Shown: piece by piece, positions 8,638 to 17,342 of the stretch
Numbering within the stretch: position 1 is the stretch's first letter
Layout of the letters: each line of letters begins with the position of its first letter
Origin: Halotalea alkalilenta DSM 17697
Lineage (GTDB): Bacteria > Pseudomonadota > Gammaproteobacteria > Pseudomonadales > Halomonadaceae
Length of the DNA stretch: 64,000 nucleotides
Direction: 5' to 3'
Assembly (NCBI RefSeq): GCF_000621205.1
Contig: NZ_KK211229.1
Coordinates: 143,807 to 207,806, forward strand
Made by a program: the position numbers and the translations under genes
The notes under the pieces: generated by a model
The model's database searches: none
Told to the model about the DNA's origin: nothing
The model's input: the letters and a program-made list of their open reading frames with translations, nothing else

Positions 8638-10230
8638 TCAGTCTTCTTGCTTGTCCAGCTGCCAGAATGCGGTCACTGGTCCGCTGAGCACGTTGTCGAG
8701 CGCACCGCGCCACGCCGCGACGTTACGGAACTGGCCGAGCGGGACGTAGATCACCTGGTCGAGCGCGTGACGCTGGACCCGCTCGCTGATATCGACGCGA
8801 TCCGCTTCATCCTCGGCGCTGGCGAAGTCGGCACGCAGCTGCTCGAGCTCCGGGTCGGTGGGCCAGCCGAACCAGCTGCTCTCGCTGCCGCCAGCGGTGA
8901 GCAGCGAGTTGATCAACGGATTCCAGATGCTGTCGATGTTCGAATTGGTGATGAACAGGTTCCAACCGCCCTGCGCCGGCGCTGCTTGGCTCGCGCGGCG
9001 GCTGACCACGGTCTGCCAGTCCATCGGTTCGAGCTGGACGTTGAAGCCCGCCCGGCGCAGGGCGTCGGCGACCACCACCGGCTGGGGAGCGAGGGTGGCG
9101 ACGTCGGTGGGCTGCAGGATCACCACCGGTGTGCCGTCGTAGCCGGCCTCTTCGAGCAGCTGGCGCGCGCCCTCGATATCGCCACCGCTGAGCAGCGTTT
9201 CGCCACCGCTCTCGGAGGCATAGGGTGTGCCGCAGCCGAAGACCGCCGCGCACGCCTGGTAGTAGCGCGGGTCGCCGATCAGCGCATCGAGTACGTCCTG
9301 CTGGCCGATGGCGAGCAGCGCGGCGCGGCGGATCCGTACGTCGTCGAAGGGCGGATGGAGGAAGTTCATGCGCGCCTCGATCTGCATCCCGAGCCGGTCG
9401 AGCACCTCGGTGTGGATGCCGTCCTGGTTCTCCAGCAGCATCAGCAGGTCGATCGGTGCGCGCTCGATGTAGTCGACGTCGCCGGAGAGCAGGGCGTTGA
9501 TCGCGGTCTGGGCGTCGGGCATGTTGATCCACTCGACCCGGTCGACGTTGACCTGCTTGCCGCCGGCGGTGCCGTTGGCGGGCTCGCTGCGCGGCACGTA
9601 GTCGTCGAACTTCTCGTATACCACCTTGACCCCGGGCTGGAATTCATCGGCGACGAAGCGGAACGGCCCGGAGCCGATCTGCTCGGGGATCATCTCTCCG
9701 AACGGGGTCGAGGCCAGCCGCTCCGGCATCATGAAGGCGGGCACCGCCGAAGGCTTGGCGAGCAGGTTGAGCACTTCGCCGAAAGGGGTGTCGAGACGCA
9801 GCTCGAAGCTTTGATCATCGAGCGGGGTGAGCGCGGCGACCTTGGTCATCATCACCCGGCCTCCTGCGTCGTAGCTCGCCCAGCGCTTGATCGAAGCGAT
9901 GCAGTCGGCCGCCGTCACCGGCGTGCCGTCATGCCATTTGAGATCCGGGCGCAGGGTGAAGGTGTAGGTGAGGCCATCGTCGGAGACCTGCCAGTCGGCC
10001 ATCTGCGGTCGCGGCTCGAGCTGGTCGTCGACCCCCAGCAGGGTGTCGAACACCATGTAGCCATGGTTGCGCACGATGGTCGCGCTGCTTGCCACCGGAT
10101 CGAGGGTGCGCAGCGCGGAATGCATCACCGTGCGCAGGGTAGTGGCTTCGGCGGGCAGGGAGATCAGCAGCGTGATTGCCGCGACGGGCAGCCAGCGCCG
10201 CCAGGCACGGGGGAAAAACAGTGATGACAT
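8638..10230 (-). CDS. Peptide/nickel-type ABC substrate-binding protein (SBP family 5), orphan
   Basis: A 530-residue family-5 solute-binding protein with a Sec signal peptide (SLFFPRAWRRWLPVAAITLL to PAEA, then TTLRTV). Recognisable segments are LKWHDGTPVTAADCIASIKRW, GSGPFRFVADEF, FDDVRIRRAALLAIGQQDVLDAL and SSWFGWPTDPELEQL. No permease or ATPase gene lies beside it, so it must borrow a membrane complex encoded elsewhere, perhaps the family-5 system at 15.6-23.1 kb. It opens an operon with an amidase and an FAD oxidase, and it is divergent from a LysR regulator. Confidence 0.88.
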   Translation of the reverse strand: MSSLFFPRAWRRWLPVAAITLLISLPAEATTLRTVMHSALRTLDPVASSATIVRNHGYMVFDTLLGVDDQLEPRPQMADWQVSDDGLTYTFTLRPDLKWHDGTPVTAADCIASIKRWASYDAGGRVMMTKVAALTPLDDQSFELRLDTPFGEVLNLLAKPSAVPAFMMPERLASTPFGEMIPEQIGSGPFRFVADEFQPGVKVVYEKFDDYVPRSEPANGTAGGKQVNVDRVEWINMPDAQTAINALLSGDVDYIERAPIDLLMLLENQDGIHTEVLDRLGMQIEARMNFLHPPFDDVRIRRAALLAIGQQDVLDALIGDPRYYQACAAVFGCGTPYASESGGETLLSGGDIEGARQLLEEAGYDGTPVVILQPTDVATLAPQPVVVADALRRAGFNVQLEPMDWQTVVSRRASQAAPAQGGWNLFITNSNIDSIWNPLINSLLTAGGSESSWFGWPTDPELEQLRADFASAEDEADRVDISERVQRHALDQVIYVPLGQFRNVAAWRGALDNVLSGPVTAFWQLDKQED

Positions 10231-10332
10231 GTTCGGGCTTCCTATCTTGTGATTGGAGTCGAAGCTCGGTGTTCCGCCGCAGGTAATGAAGCGAGCGCGG
10301 TGGAGGATTTGATCCTAGCGAGATCGCGGGTA

Positions 10333-10347
10333 TTGTCGTTAGATCAA
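10333..10347. promoter_or_regulatory. Candidate LysR-type operator
   Basis: The 15-mer TTGTCGTTAGATCAA contains an interrupted dyad TTG-N9-CAA with an internal T-N11-A spacing, the generic LysR-type pattern. It lies in the divergent gap between the binding protein (starts 10230) and the LysR gene (starts 10400). Such motifs are common by chance, so this is only a candidate. Confidence 0.3.
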
Positions 10348-10399
10348 TTTGGACACTCCCCCGTTGCCTGCACGGCAATGCCTGCGACGAGGATGCAAG

Positions 10400-11323
10400 A
10401 TGGACACGCGATCGCTCCAAGAGACCGCGCTGCGCTATTTCCTCGAGGTGGTCAAGCACGGCTCGATCAACCGGGCGTCGGCGCAGCTGAACGTCGCGCC
10501 CTCGGCGATCAGTCGCCAGATCTCGCGGCTCGAGCAAGATCTCGGTGCCCGGCTGTTCGAGCGCAGGGCCAAGGGCATGGTGCCCAGCGGCGCCGGCGAG
10601 CTGCTCGCGACGCACGTGCGCCGCGAGCGTCTCGAGGCCCAGCGGTTGATGGAGGAGATCGCCGCGCTCGAGGCGCGTCAGATCGGCAGGATCCGGCTCG
10701 CCAGCGTCGAGGGCATGTCGATCGATTTTCTCCCTCACTTGGTCCGGCTGTTTCTCGCCGACCACCCAGGGGTCAACGTCGATTTGCACAGCTGTGCGGT
10801 CGAGGAGGTCACTCGGCTGGTCAGCGAAGGCGAGGTCGATATCGGCTTCACCAACAATCACCGGCCGCGACGCGAGGTACGGGTCGAGGCGCGTGCCGCG
10901 GCGCCGATTCATGCGCTGGTCGCCCGCGACCACCCATTGGCCAGCCGCGAGAGACTCGCGCTCTCCGATATCGTCGATTATCCGCTGGCGCTGCCCCATG
11001 GCCACACCTCGGTTCGCCAGCTATTCGACCTGGCCTGCGCGCGGCAAGGCGTACTGTTCGAGCCGGTCTTCACCAGCAACTATCTCAATGCCTTGATCCA
11101 CTTCGCCCTCGACGGTGGCGGCATTGCGCTATGCGCCGAGCTCACCGTGCGCCATCGTACCGACGCCGAACGCTATCGAGTGATTCCGATCGATGAGACG
11201 GAGCTCGGCGCCCGCTTCATCGAGATTCTCACCCTTGCCGGCAGGACGCTGCCGGCCGGGGTCGCCGCGTTCGTCGAGCTGGCGCGCGCAAGCTTCAGCG
11301 CCGCGGCGCCTCGAGCGGGCTGA
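10400..11323 (+). CDS. LysR-family transcriptional regulator
   Basis: A 307-residue LysR regulator. The N-terminal winged helix-turn-helix spans about residues 5-65 (LRYFLEVVKHGSINRASAQL, then PSAISRQISRLEQDLGARLF), followed by a two-lobed effector domain beginning near IGRIRLASVEGM and containing VDIGFTNNHRP. The ATG at 10400 is chosen because it gives the normal family length and has GAGGA upstream. The gene is divergent from the binding protein-amidase-oxidase operon, the classical arrangement for a LysR activator of that operon. The co-inducer would be the amide or its product. Confidence 0.9.
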   Translation: MDTRSLQETALRYFLEVVKHGSINRASAQLNVAPSAISRQISRLEQDLGARLFERRAKGMVPSGAGELLATHVRRERLEAQRLMEEIAALEARQIGRIRLASVEGMSIDFLPHLVRLFLADHPGVNVDLHSCAVEEVTRLVSEGEVDIGFTNNHRPRREVRVEARAAAPIHALVARDHPLASRERLALSDIVDYPLALPHGHTSVRQLFDLACARQGVLFEPVFTSNYLNALIHFALDGGGIALCAELTVRHRTDAERYRVIPIDETELGARFIEILTLAGRTLPAGVAAFVELARASFSAAAPRAG

Positions 11324-11432
11324 AAGGGTGGCAGCCAGGGCCGGCCTGGACGGCGGCCCGATCGGTGCGGGAAGGCGGACTACACTGCGAAAACATCATC
11401 CGCTGCGGCCGCGTTCGCCAAGAGGAGCCGTC

Positions 11433-11924
11433 ATGCTCGCCAATCTCACCCAGATGTTCGCCATGGACGTCTCGCCTTGGCAGATGATCCTGCGTGGGAC
11501 GCTGATGTACTGGTTCATTTTCCTCCTGCTGCGCATCGCCGGGCGGCGCGACATCTCATCGATCGGGGTGGGCGATCTGCTGGTGCTGATGCTGATCACC
11601 GACTCGGCGGGCAATGTGATCACCGGCAATACGGACTCCTTCAGCGCAGGGGCAATCGTGGTCGCGACCCTGGTGTTCTGGGCGGTGGCGATCGATCGTA
11701 TCGGCTACTTCTTTCCCCCGCTGCGCCACTGGCTCACCCCTTCGCGCACCTGCCTGGTCAGGGATGGCGTGATCCAGCGCCGCGGGCTGAGGCATGAGTA
11801 CATCACCCCCGAGGAGCTGCGCGCTGAGGCGCGGCTCAGCGGCTTCGAGGAGCTGGAGCAGATCAAGCTGGCCTTCATGGAGTCCAACGGCCGGATAAGC
11901 TTCATCGAACGCAAGCGCTCCTGA
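11433..11924 (+). CDS. DUF421 (YetF/YcaP-like) membrane protein
   Basis: A 163-residue protein with three N-terminal transmembrane helices (about residues 15-35, 42-60, 66-85) and a cytoplasmic C-terminal DUF421/YetF domain. The signature region is LLLRIAGRRDISSIGVGDLLVLMLI, and the soluble part contains the family-typical LVRDGVIQRRGLRHEYITPEELRAEARLSGFEELEQIKLAFMESNGRISFI. AGAGGAG precedes the ATG. The family is widespread, with links to spore germination and stress in Bacillus, but its biochemical role is unknown. It stands alone between LysR and a convergent gene. Confidence 0.85.
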   Translation: MLANLTQMFAMDVSPWQMILRGTLMYWFIFLLLRIAGRRDISSIGVGDLLVLMLITDSAGNVITGNTDSFSAGAIVVATLVFWAVAIDRIGYFFPPLRHWLTPSRTCLVRDGVIQRRGLRHEYITPEELRAEARLSGFEELEQIKLAFMESNGRISFIERKRS

Positions 11925-11973
11925 GCGCGATCCTGCTGGCGCGGACCCGAGGTCTCATCGGTGGCGTCGAGCG

Positions 11974-12327
11974 CTAGGCGTTCGTTTCGGCCTGCTTGCG
12001 CTTGAGCTGGCGGATCGAGAACCAAGCGCCGAAAGGGATGAAGGCGGCGATGACCAGGCGCGCGATCTCGCCGGCCCGCCAGCCGCCCCCGGCATAGGCA
12101 TGGAGCACCAGGGCGAGATAGCCGAGGAAGGCGACGCCGTGTACCGGGCCAATCAGCGAGACGGCGCCGGGCAGCCCGGCGAGGTGCTTGAGCGGAACGG
12201 CGACCAGCAGCAGGGCCACCAGGGTGGTGCCTTCGATCAGCGCGGCGAGACGCAGGCGGCGCAGGCGAGCCGGTGCGAGGCCGGCCTGCGGCTGGCGGCG
12301 GGTCGGGTCCGAGGGGGTGTCTTGCAT
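11974..12327 (-). CDS. DUF3817 small integral membrane protein
   Basis: A 117-residue protein with an Arg-rich cytoplasmic N-terminus followed by three hydrophobic helices (around 29-50, 55-80 and 85-105). The segment LRLAALIEGTTLVALLLVAVPLKHL then GPVHGVAFLGYLALVLHA matches the DUF3817 family. The ATG at 12327 with AAGGA upstream is preferred over a start 40 codons earlier. Function is unknown. It may share a divergent promoter region with the NAD(P)-binding gene starting at 12539. Confidence 0.75.
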   Translation of the reverse strand: MQDTPSDPTRRQPQAGLAPARLRRLRLAALIEGTTLVALLLVAVPLKHLAGLPGAVSLIGPVHGVAFLGYLALVLHAYAGGGWRAGEIARLVIAAFIPFGAWFSIRQLKRKQAETNA

Positions 12328-12538
12328 GTCTGGTCCTTGGGCGATGTGGGCGAAGAGGCCGATTGTAGCCCAGGCACACACCGCCGGATCGGGATTCACT
12401 CCAGCCGGCCTGGGCCAGACCCCGTGCCCAAGCGCTGGCTCACCCATACTGAGGCTGTAGATCCGCGCGAGGGCCGATCGATTTTCGCCAGGGCGCTCTA
12501 TGCTGAAGCGTCACTCTGGCGCAGAGGAGGATTTCGCC

Positions 12539-13186
12539 ATGAAGACCCTGGTCATTGGTGCCGCCGGCCAGATCGGCCAGCAGATCGTCGCCCAACTGCA
12601 CACCCAGTCCAACCACACCCCCATCGCGCAGGTCAGGCGCACCGAACAGCTCGAACGCTACCATCGCCGCGGCATCGAGGCCCGGCGAGTGGACCTTGAG
12701 GACGACGTGGCCGCGCTCTGCAAGGGAATGCGTGGCTGTGACGCGGTGATCTTCAGCGCAGGCTCCGGCGGCGCCACCGGCTTCGACAAGACCCTGCTGA
12801 TCGATCTCGACGGCGCGGTCAAGTGCATGGAAGCCGCGAGCGCCTGCGGCATCCAGCGCTTCGTGATGATCAGCGCCTTCGGCGCCGACCACCGGGAGGA
12901 TTGGAACCCGGAGATCAAGCCCTACTACGTCGCCAAGCACTACGCCGACCGCCTCCTGCTGGCGAGCGGCCTCGACTACACCATCATTCGCCCCGGGCGC
13001 CTCACCGACGAGCCCGCCAAAGGCCGGGTCGGCACCGAGCCCGGCGCCGACGGCGAGCGCAGCATTCCCCGCGCCGACGTCGCCCAGGTCGCAGTCGCGG
13101 TGCTCGACGCCGACAATGCCCGTTGCAAAGCGTTCGACCTGGTCAGCGGTACGCGGTCGATCGATGCATTGATTCGTAGCCTGTGA
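12539..13186 (+). CDS. NAD(P)-binding atypical SDR (NAD(P)H-binding Rossmann protein)
   Basis: A 215-residue atypical short-chain reductase of the NAD(P)H-binding group (YwnB/YhfK-like). It begins MKTLVIGAAGQIGQQIVAQL with the GxxGxxG motif, and has VIFSAGSGGATGFDKTLLIDLDGAVKCMEAA, then RFVMISAFGA, then PYYVAKHYADRLLLASGLDYTIIRPGRLTDEP. The Tyr-x3-Lys pair (YYVAK) is conserved. GAGGAGG lies just upstream of the chosen ATG. Proteins of this group act in quinone or redox stress, but no substrate can be named. It converges with a GntR gene across a hairpin. Confidence 0.83.
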   Translation: MKTLVIGAAGQIGQQIVAQLHTQSNHTPIAQVRRTEQLERYHRRGIEARRVDLEDDVAALCKGMRGCDAVIFSAGSGGATGFDKTLLIDLDGAVKCMEAASACGIQRFVMISAFGADHREDWNPEIKPYYVAKHYADRLLLASGLDYTIIRPGRLTDEPAKGRVGTEPGADGERSIPRADVAQVAVAVLDADNARCKAFDLVSGTRSIDALIRSL

Positions 13187-13188
13187 AC

Positions 13189-13206
13189 GGCGCCCAGACG
13201 GGCGCC
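13189..13206. terminator. Hairpin between convergent genes
   Basis: A perfect 7-bp stem GGCGCCC / GGGCGCC with a 4-base loop lies 2 bp after the stop codon of the NAD(P)-binding gene, facing the end of the GntR gene. There is no T-run, so bidirectional termination is inferred from position. Confidence 0.4.
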
Positions 13207-13232
13207 AGCCTGCCCGGTGCAAAGCGTGCGAT

Positions 13233-13907
13233 CTACTGGCCGAGTCGCTCCAGGATGATCTCGGTACCCTCGCGCACCGCCTTGCCGATCAGCGTCGCCG
13301 CTGCCTTGCTGTCGTGCGCGCGTAGCGCACTGACCAGCTTGTCGTAGTTGTGGGCTTCGAACGGATTGTCTTCGTCGATCGGGAAGATGTGGTGCAGACA
13401 GGGTCCGACCCTGAGCCATAGCTGCTCGATCTGGGCCATCAGTATCGGCATTTGCGCCGCTTCGTAGAGGCAGAAGCGAAATTCCCGATTGAGCTTTAGT
13501 GCCTCTGCGCTCCTACCGCGCCGCCGCGCCGCCTTGTAGCGCTCGTCCAGCGACGCCAGCTGATCGATGCGTTGGGTATCGATCGCCCTGGCGGCGTGCG
13601 AAGTCGCCAGGCTTTCGATCGCTTCGCGTATCAGCGCGATCTCCGCGTACTGTGCCCGTGTGATCACCGGCACCTGGAATGACTGGGCCGGGCTGATCTC
13701 CAGGGCGCCGTACGCGACCAGCTTGAGCAGTGCTTCGCGTACCGGCGTCGGACTGACATCCAGCTGGGCGGCGAGGTCCTTGGCCACCAGCCGTTCACCG
13801 GGAAGCAGTTTGCCTTCGATCAGCGCTTGCTTGAGCGTGCGCTCGACGTAGCCGCTCAGGCCGCCTTTGGGCGCCTGGGCGAACCTGCCTGTATTCGGTC
13901 GTTCCAT
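13233..13907 (-). CDS. GntR-family transcriptional regulator (FadR/FCD type)
   Basis: A 224-residue regulator. The N-terminal winged helix (about 17-82) contains GYVERTLKQALIEGKLLPGERL, then AAQLDVSPTPVREALLKLVAYGALE, and the all-helical C-terminal FCD effector domain (about 90-215) contains IALIREAIESLATSHAA and NREFRFCLYEAAQMP. The gene is divergent from the eight-gene sulfur/peptide operon starting at 14067, and a perfect 20-bp palindrome lies between them, so it almost certainly controls that operon, probably as a repressor released by a substrate-derived acid. Both activities are inferred. Confidence 0.9.
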   Translation of the reverse strand: MERPNTGRFAQAPKGGLSGYVERTLKQALIEGKLLPGERLVAKDLAAQLDVSPTPVREALLKLVAYGALEISPAQSFQVPVITRAQYAEIALIREAIESLATSHAARAIDTQRIDQLASLDERYKAARRRGRSAEALKLNREFRFCLYEAAQMPILMAQIEQLWLRVGPCLHHIFPIDEDNPFEAHNYDKLVSALRAHDSKAAATLIGKAVREGTEIILERLGQ

Positions 13908-13982
13908 GTTGATCCTTGCTTAAAGCAGCTGCCGCCGGAATCGATGGTTTCCGGCGCTAAAGTAACTTGTGATGGCATCGAA

Positions 13983-14002
13983 ATACAGAATATATTCTGT
14001 AT
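13983..14002. promoter_or_regulatory. Perfect 20-bp palindrome, probable GntR operator
   Basis: The two halves ATACAGAATA and TATTCTGTAT form an uninterrupted perfect dyad in the gap between the GntR gene and the binding-protein gene. It is AT-rich in an otherwise GC-rich region, ends 65 bp before the binding-protein ATG and is 75 bp from the regulator start. FCD-type GntR proteins bind short palindromes in such divergent regions. Confidence 0.7.
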
Positions 14003-14066
14003 CGAAGCCAGCGCGTCGTTCCCCACCACCCCGTTCGCACCCTCTATTTCCTGGAGGCTCGATAGC

Positions 14067-15575
14067 ATGCATTCCCCCTTTGGATGGATCAGGTGGCTGG
14101 CGTTTTGCCTGCCGATCGCGCTGGTGTCGGTGCCGGACCATGCTCGGGCCAGCGAGCTCACCATTGCCCAGGCCACCGCGCCAGCGGCGCTCGATCCAGG
14201 TTTCCTGCGCGAAGCGGCGACGCTGGTCGACAACGTATTCGATACCTTGGTGATGCGCGACGACCAGATGCGCCTGGTGCCGGGTTTGGCCACCGAATGG
14301 CGGGTGGTGGACGAGCAGACGTGGGAGTTCGAGCTGCGTCCCGGGGTCAAATTCCACAACGGCGAGCCGTTCGATGCCGAGGCGGTCAAGTTCACCTTTG
14401 ATCGGATCCTCGACCCCGCCGCCAATGCGCCGACGATCAGCTATGTGCGCACCATCTCCGAGGTCGAGATCGTCGACGCCGATACCGTCCGCTTCCATAC
14501 CACTGGGGCCGATCCGCTGCTGCCGTCGCGGCTCAGCCGCTATCCGGCCTACATCGTCCCGCCTGGCTACCTGCGAGAGGTCGGCGAGCAGGAGTTCGCC
14601 TCCGCGCCGGTGGGGACGGGCCCCTATCGGGTGGCTGAGTTCGTGCGTGACGACCATCTGACCATGGTCGCCAACCCCGATTACTGGCGGGGCGCCCCAC
14701 AGGTGGAACGCGTGGTCTGGAGGCCGATTCCGGAAGCCACCGCCCGGGTGGCCGCTTTGCTCTCGGGAGAGGTCCAGCTGGCTGAAAGCATCCCAGCGGA
14801 CCTGGCCCAGCTGATCGAGTCGAATCCCGAACTGCGCCTGGATCGGGTCGAGAACGGTGGGCTCACCCTCTATCTCGGACTCAAGAGCGACGAGCCCCCG
14901 CTCGACGATCCGCGGGTCAGGGAGGCGCTGTCGCTCGCGATCGATCGTCAAGCGGTGGTCAGCCGCCTGCTGCGAGGGTTCGCCACCGTGCATGGCAGCC
15001 AGGCCAGCCCGCTCGATCATGGCTATCTAGAGCTTCCGGCTCCGGGCTACGACCCTGAGCGCGCTCGGGAGCTGCTGGCGGAGGCGGGCTATGGCGATGG
15101 CTTCGAGATTCGTATGCAAGCGCCACGCCGCTACAACGCGAGCGCTGAAGTGGGGCAGTACCTGGCCCAGGCCTTCGGCCAGATCGGGGTGAAGGTTTCC
15201 CTCGAGATCCCCGAGTGGTCGGTCTACACCCAGCAGGTGCCGGCGGGAAGCCAGGCTCCGATCTACATGCTGGGCTGGGGATCCACCCAGACACTGGATG
15301 CCGACGCGGCGCTCTATCCCATCCTGCGCTCCGGCGAGCCTTACTCGACCGTGCGCGACGCCGAACTCGACCAGCTGCTCGACCGCAGTCGCCAGATGCT
15401 CGACGAGCAGCAGCGCGTCGAGCTGCTCGCGGCGGTGCAGCAGCGAGTGGTCGACCAGCGCCTGCTGCTCACCCTCTACCAGGAAGACAGCCTCTACGGC
15501 GTCGCCAACGGTGTGCGCTTCGAAGGCCGGGCCGATGCGCGCATCCCGCTGTTCGACTTGGGCTTCGATCGATGA
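14067..15575 (+). CDS. Peptide-type ABC substrate-binding protein (SBP family 5)
   Basis: A 502-residue family-5 solute-binding protein, first gene of the large operon. The ATG at 14067 has GGAGG 9 bases upstream and begins a Sec signal peptide (MHSPFGWIRWLAFCLPIA, ending VPDHARA before SELTIA). Family segments include LVPGLATEWRVVDEQTWEFELRPGVKFHNGEPF, GTGPYRVAEFVRDDHLTMVANPDYWRG and DDPRVREALSLAIDRQAVV. It delivers substrate to the two permeases that follow (ATGA overlap with the next gene). Close relatives bind dipeptides, glutathione or opines; the downstream enzymes suggest a sulfur amino acid or small peptide. Confidence 0.92.
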   Translation: MHSPFGWIRWLAFCLPIALVSVPDHARASELTIAQATAPAALDPGFLREAATLVDNVFDTLVMRDDQMRLVPGLATEWRVVDEQTWEFELRPGVKFHNGEPFDAEAVKFTFDRILDPAANAPTISYVRTISEVEIVDADTVRFHTTGADPLLPSRLSRYPAYIVPPGYLREVGEQEFASAPVGTGPYRVAEFVRDDHLTMVANPDYWRGAPQVERVVWRPIPEATARVAALLSGEVQLAESIPADLAQLIESNPELRLDRVENGGLTLYLGLKSDEPPLDDPRVREALSLAIDRQAVVSRLLRGFATVHGSQASPLDHGYLELPAPGYDPERARELLAEAGYGDGFEIRMQAPRRYNASAEVGQYLAQAFGQIGVKVSLEIPEWSVYTQQVPAGSQAPIYMLGWGSTQTLDADAALYPILRSGEPYSTVRDAELDQLLDRSRQMLDEQQRVELLAAVQQRVVDQRLLLTLYQEDSLYGVANGVRFEGRADARIPLFDLGFDR

Positions 15576-16420
15576 GGGGGGCGCTGACGCTCATGCTGCG
15601 CCGGCGGGAGATGGACCTATGGCTGAGCGGTGGCTTGCTGGGGTTGATCGCGCTGGTCACGCTGGTCGGCCCGTGGCTTTGGCCGCTGGATCCGCTGGAG
15701 GCGGACCTGCTCTCGAGCTTCTCGCCCCCGCTGTCGTCGAGCGGCGATGCATGGCATCCGCTCGGCACCGACCAGCTCGGCCGCGATCTGCTCGCCCGTC
15801 TGCTTGAGGGTGGCCGGTTGTCGGTGGCGATCGTCCTCTGCGCGGGAGTGATCTCGCTGGTGATAGGTACGACGGTGGGCATGCTCGCCGGCTACTTCGG
15901 CGGCTGGGTCGATGCGCTGATCATGCGTCTGGTCGACATCCAGTTGGCGATTCCCTTCATTCTTCTCATCCTGCTGCTGGTGTCGGTGATCGGCCCGGGC
16001 ATCGGCAATCTGGTCGCGGTGCTTGGGCTCACCGGTTGGGCGATCTATGCGCGGGTCGCGCGGGCGCGCACCCTCGAGCTGCGTGAGCTCGAGTACATGG
16101 AGGCGACCAAGGCGCTGGGCCTGCCGCTTTACCGGACGCTGTTGCGACACCTGCTGCCCAACCTGTTCGGCGCCCAGCTCGTGCTGCTCACCCTCGATCT
16201 GCCGCGCCTGGTGGTGCTCGAGGCGTCGGTGGGTTTTCTCGGCATGGGCATCCAGCCGCCGGCGCCGACCCTGGGCAACCTGATCGGCGAAGGACGCTCC
16301 TACCTGCTGGTCGCCGATTGGCTGGTGATCTGGCCGGGCGTGCTGATCGCAGCGCTGGTGGTCGGGTGCAACTTCTTCGGTGATGCCTTGGCGCGTCGCT
16401 ATCGGATCAGGCCGAGGTGA
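15572..16420 (+). CDS. Peptide-type ABC transporter permease (DppC-like)
   Basis: A 282-residue inner-membrane permease of the OppC/DppC family. The N-terminal OppC_N helix lies around residues 18-38. A typical motif HPLGTDQLGRDLLARLLEGGRLSVAI follows, and the EAA loop is YMEATKALGLPLYRTLLRHLLPN. Its ATG overlaps the stop codon of the binding-protein gene (ATGA), indicating coupled translation. It pairs with the DppB-like permease encoded next, although the order (C before B) is the reverse of the usual dpp/opp order. Confidence 0.92.
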   Translation: MRGALTLMLRRREMDLWLSGGLLGLIALVTLVGPWLWPLDPLEADLLSSFSPPLSSSGDAWHPLGTDQLGRDLLARLLEGGRLSVAIVLCAGVISLVIGTTVGMLAGYFGGWVDALIMRLVDIQLAIPFILLILLLVSVIGPGIGNLVAVLGLTGWAIYARVARARTLELRELEYMEATKALGLPLYRTLLRHLLPNLFGAQLVLLTLDLPRLVVLEASVGFLGMGIQPPAPTLGNLIGEGRSYLLVADWLVIWPGVLIAALVVGCNFFGDALARRYRIRPR

Positions 16421-16424
16421 TGAC

Positions 16425-17342
16425 TTGAGCGCGCGCTACGTAGTTCATCGATTGCTGCAGTCGCTGCTCGTGATGCTGGGCGTCACCGTAGTGGTGTTCT
16501 ATGCGCTGCACCTCGGCGGTGATCCGGCCGCACTGATGCTGCCCCCGGAGGCGAGCTTCGAGGAGATCGCAGCCTTTCGCCATGCAATGGGCTTCGACCG
16601 TCCGCTTTGGGTGCAGTACATCGATTACCTGTCGCGCCTCATGCAAGGCGACTTCGGTGTCTCGCTGCGCTTCCAGCGCCCGGTGCTGGAGCTGATCGTC
16701 GAGCGCCTTCCCGCCACCTTGCTGCTGGCGCTGGCGGCGCTGAGCTGGAGCACGCTGCTGGGTTTCTTCCTCGGCGTCGTCGCGGCGCTGCGCCCTGGCA
16801 GCGCGATCGACTTCTTCGCTCGCTGCATTGCGCTGATGGGACAGGCGCTGCCGGTGTTCTGGCTCGGCCTTGTGCTGATTCTGCTCTTCTCGCTGCACTG
16901 GCGTCTGCTGCCCACCGGCGGATATGGCGAACTCCGGCATTTGATCCTGCCCGCGGTGGCGTTGGGCGCCTACTACATGAGCGCGGTGACCCGGCTGGTG
17001 CGCGACAGCCTGATCGACGCGCTGGGGCAGGATTACGTGCGCACCGCCCGGGCCAAGGGGTTGTCCGAATGGCGAGTGATACGCCGCCATGCCCTGCGCA
17101 ACGCGTTGATTCCCGTGGTCACGGTACAGGCGATGGAGTTCGCGGCGCTGCTGGGCGGCGCCTTGATCACCGAGGTGATCTTCTCCTGGCCTGGGATCGG
17201 CCGCCTGGCGGTGCAGGCCATACAGAATCGGGATCTGCCGCTGGTGCAGGTGATCGTGCTGTTCGCCGCGGCGGTGTTCGTGCTGGTCAACCTGTTGGTC
17301 GATCTGCTCTACGCGCTGCTCAATCCGAGGATACGCCTTTGA
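16425..17342 (+). CDS. Peptide-type ABC transporter permease (DppB-like), TTG start
   Basis: A 305-residue permease of the DppB/OppB family with six helices. It begins YVVHRLLQSLLVMLGVTVVVF, the standard DppB N-terminus, has the exported loop with LGLDRPL-like GFDRPLWVQYIDYLSRLMQGDFGVSL, and an EAA motif YVRTARAKGLSEWRVIRRHALRNALIP. No ATG gives a full first helix. A TTG at 16425 with GAGGTGA just upstream is therefore chosen as the start, 4 bp after the previous stop. It forms the heterodimeric channel with the preceding permease. Confidence 0.88.
   Translation: MSARYVVHRLLQSLLVMLGVTVVVFYALHLGGDPAALMLPPEASFEEIAAFRHAMGFDRPLWVQYIDYLSRLMQGDFGVSLRFQRPVLELIVERLPATLLLALAALSWSTLLGFFLGVVAALRPGSAIDFFARCIALMGQALPVFWLGLVLILLFSLHWRLLPTGGYGELRHLILPAVALGAYYMSAVTRLVRDSLIDALGQDYVRTARAKGLSEWRVIRRHALRNALIPVVTVQAMEFAALLGGALITEVIFSWPGIGRLAVQAIQNRDLPLVQVIVLFAAAVFVLVNLLVDLLYALLNPRIRL

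Noticed and set aside
7348-10224. A 958-codon open frame on the + strand
   Set aside because: It is antisense to the amidase and binding-protein genes, its translation is rich in Gly/Arg/His repeats without any family motif, and it arises from the GC-rich third codon positions of the real genes.
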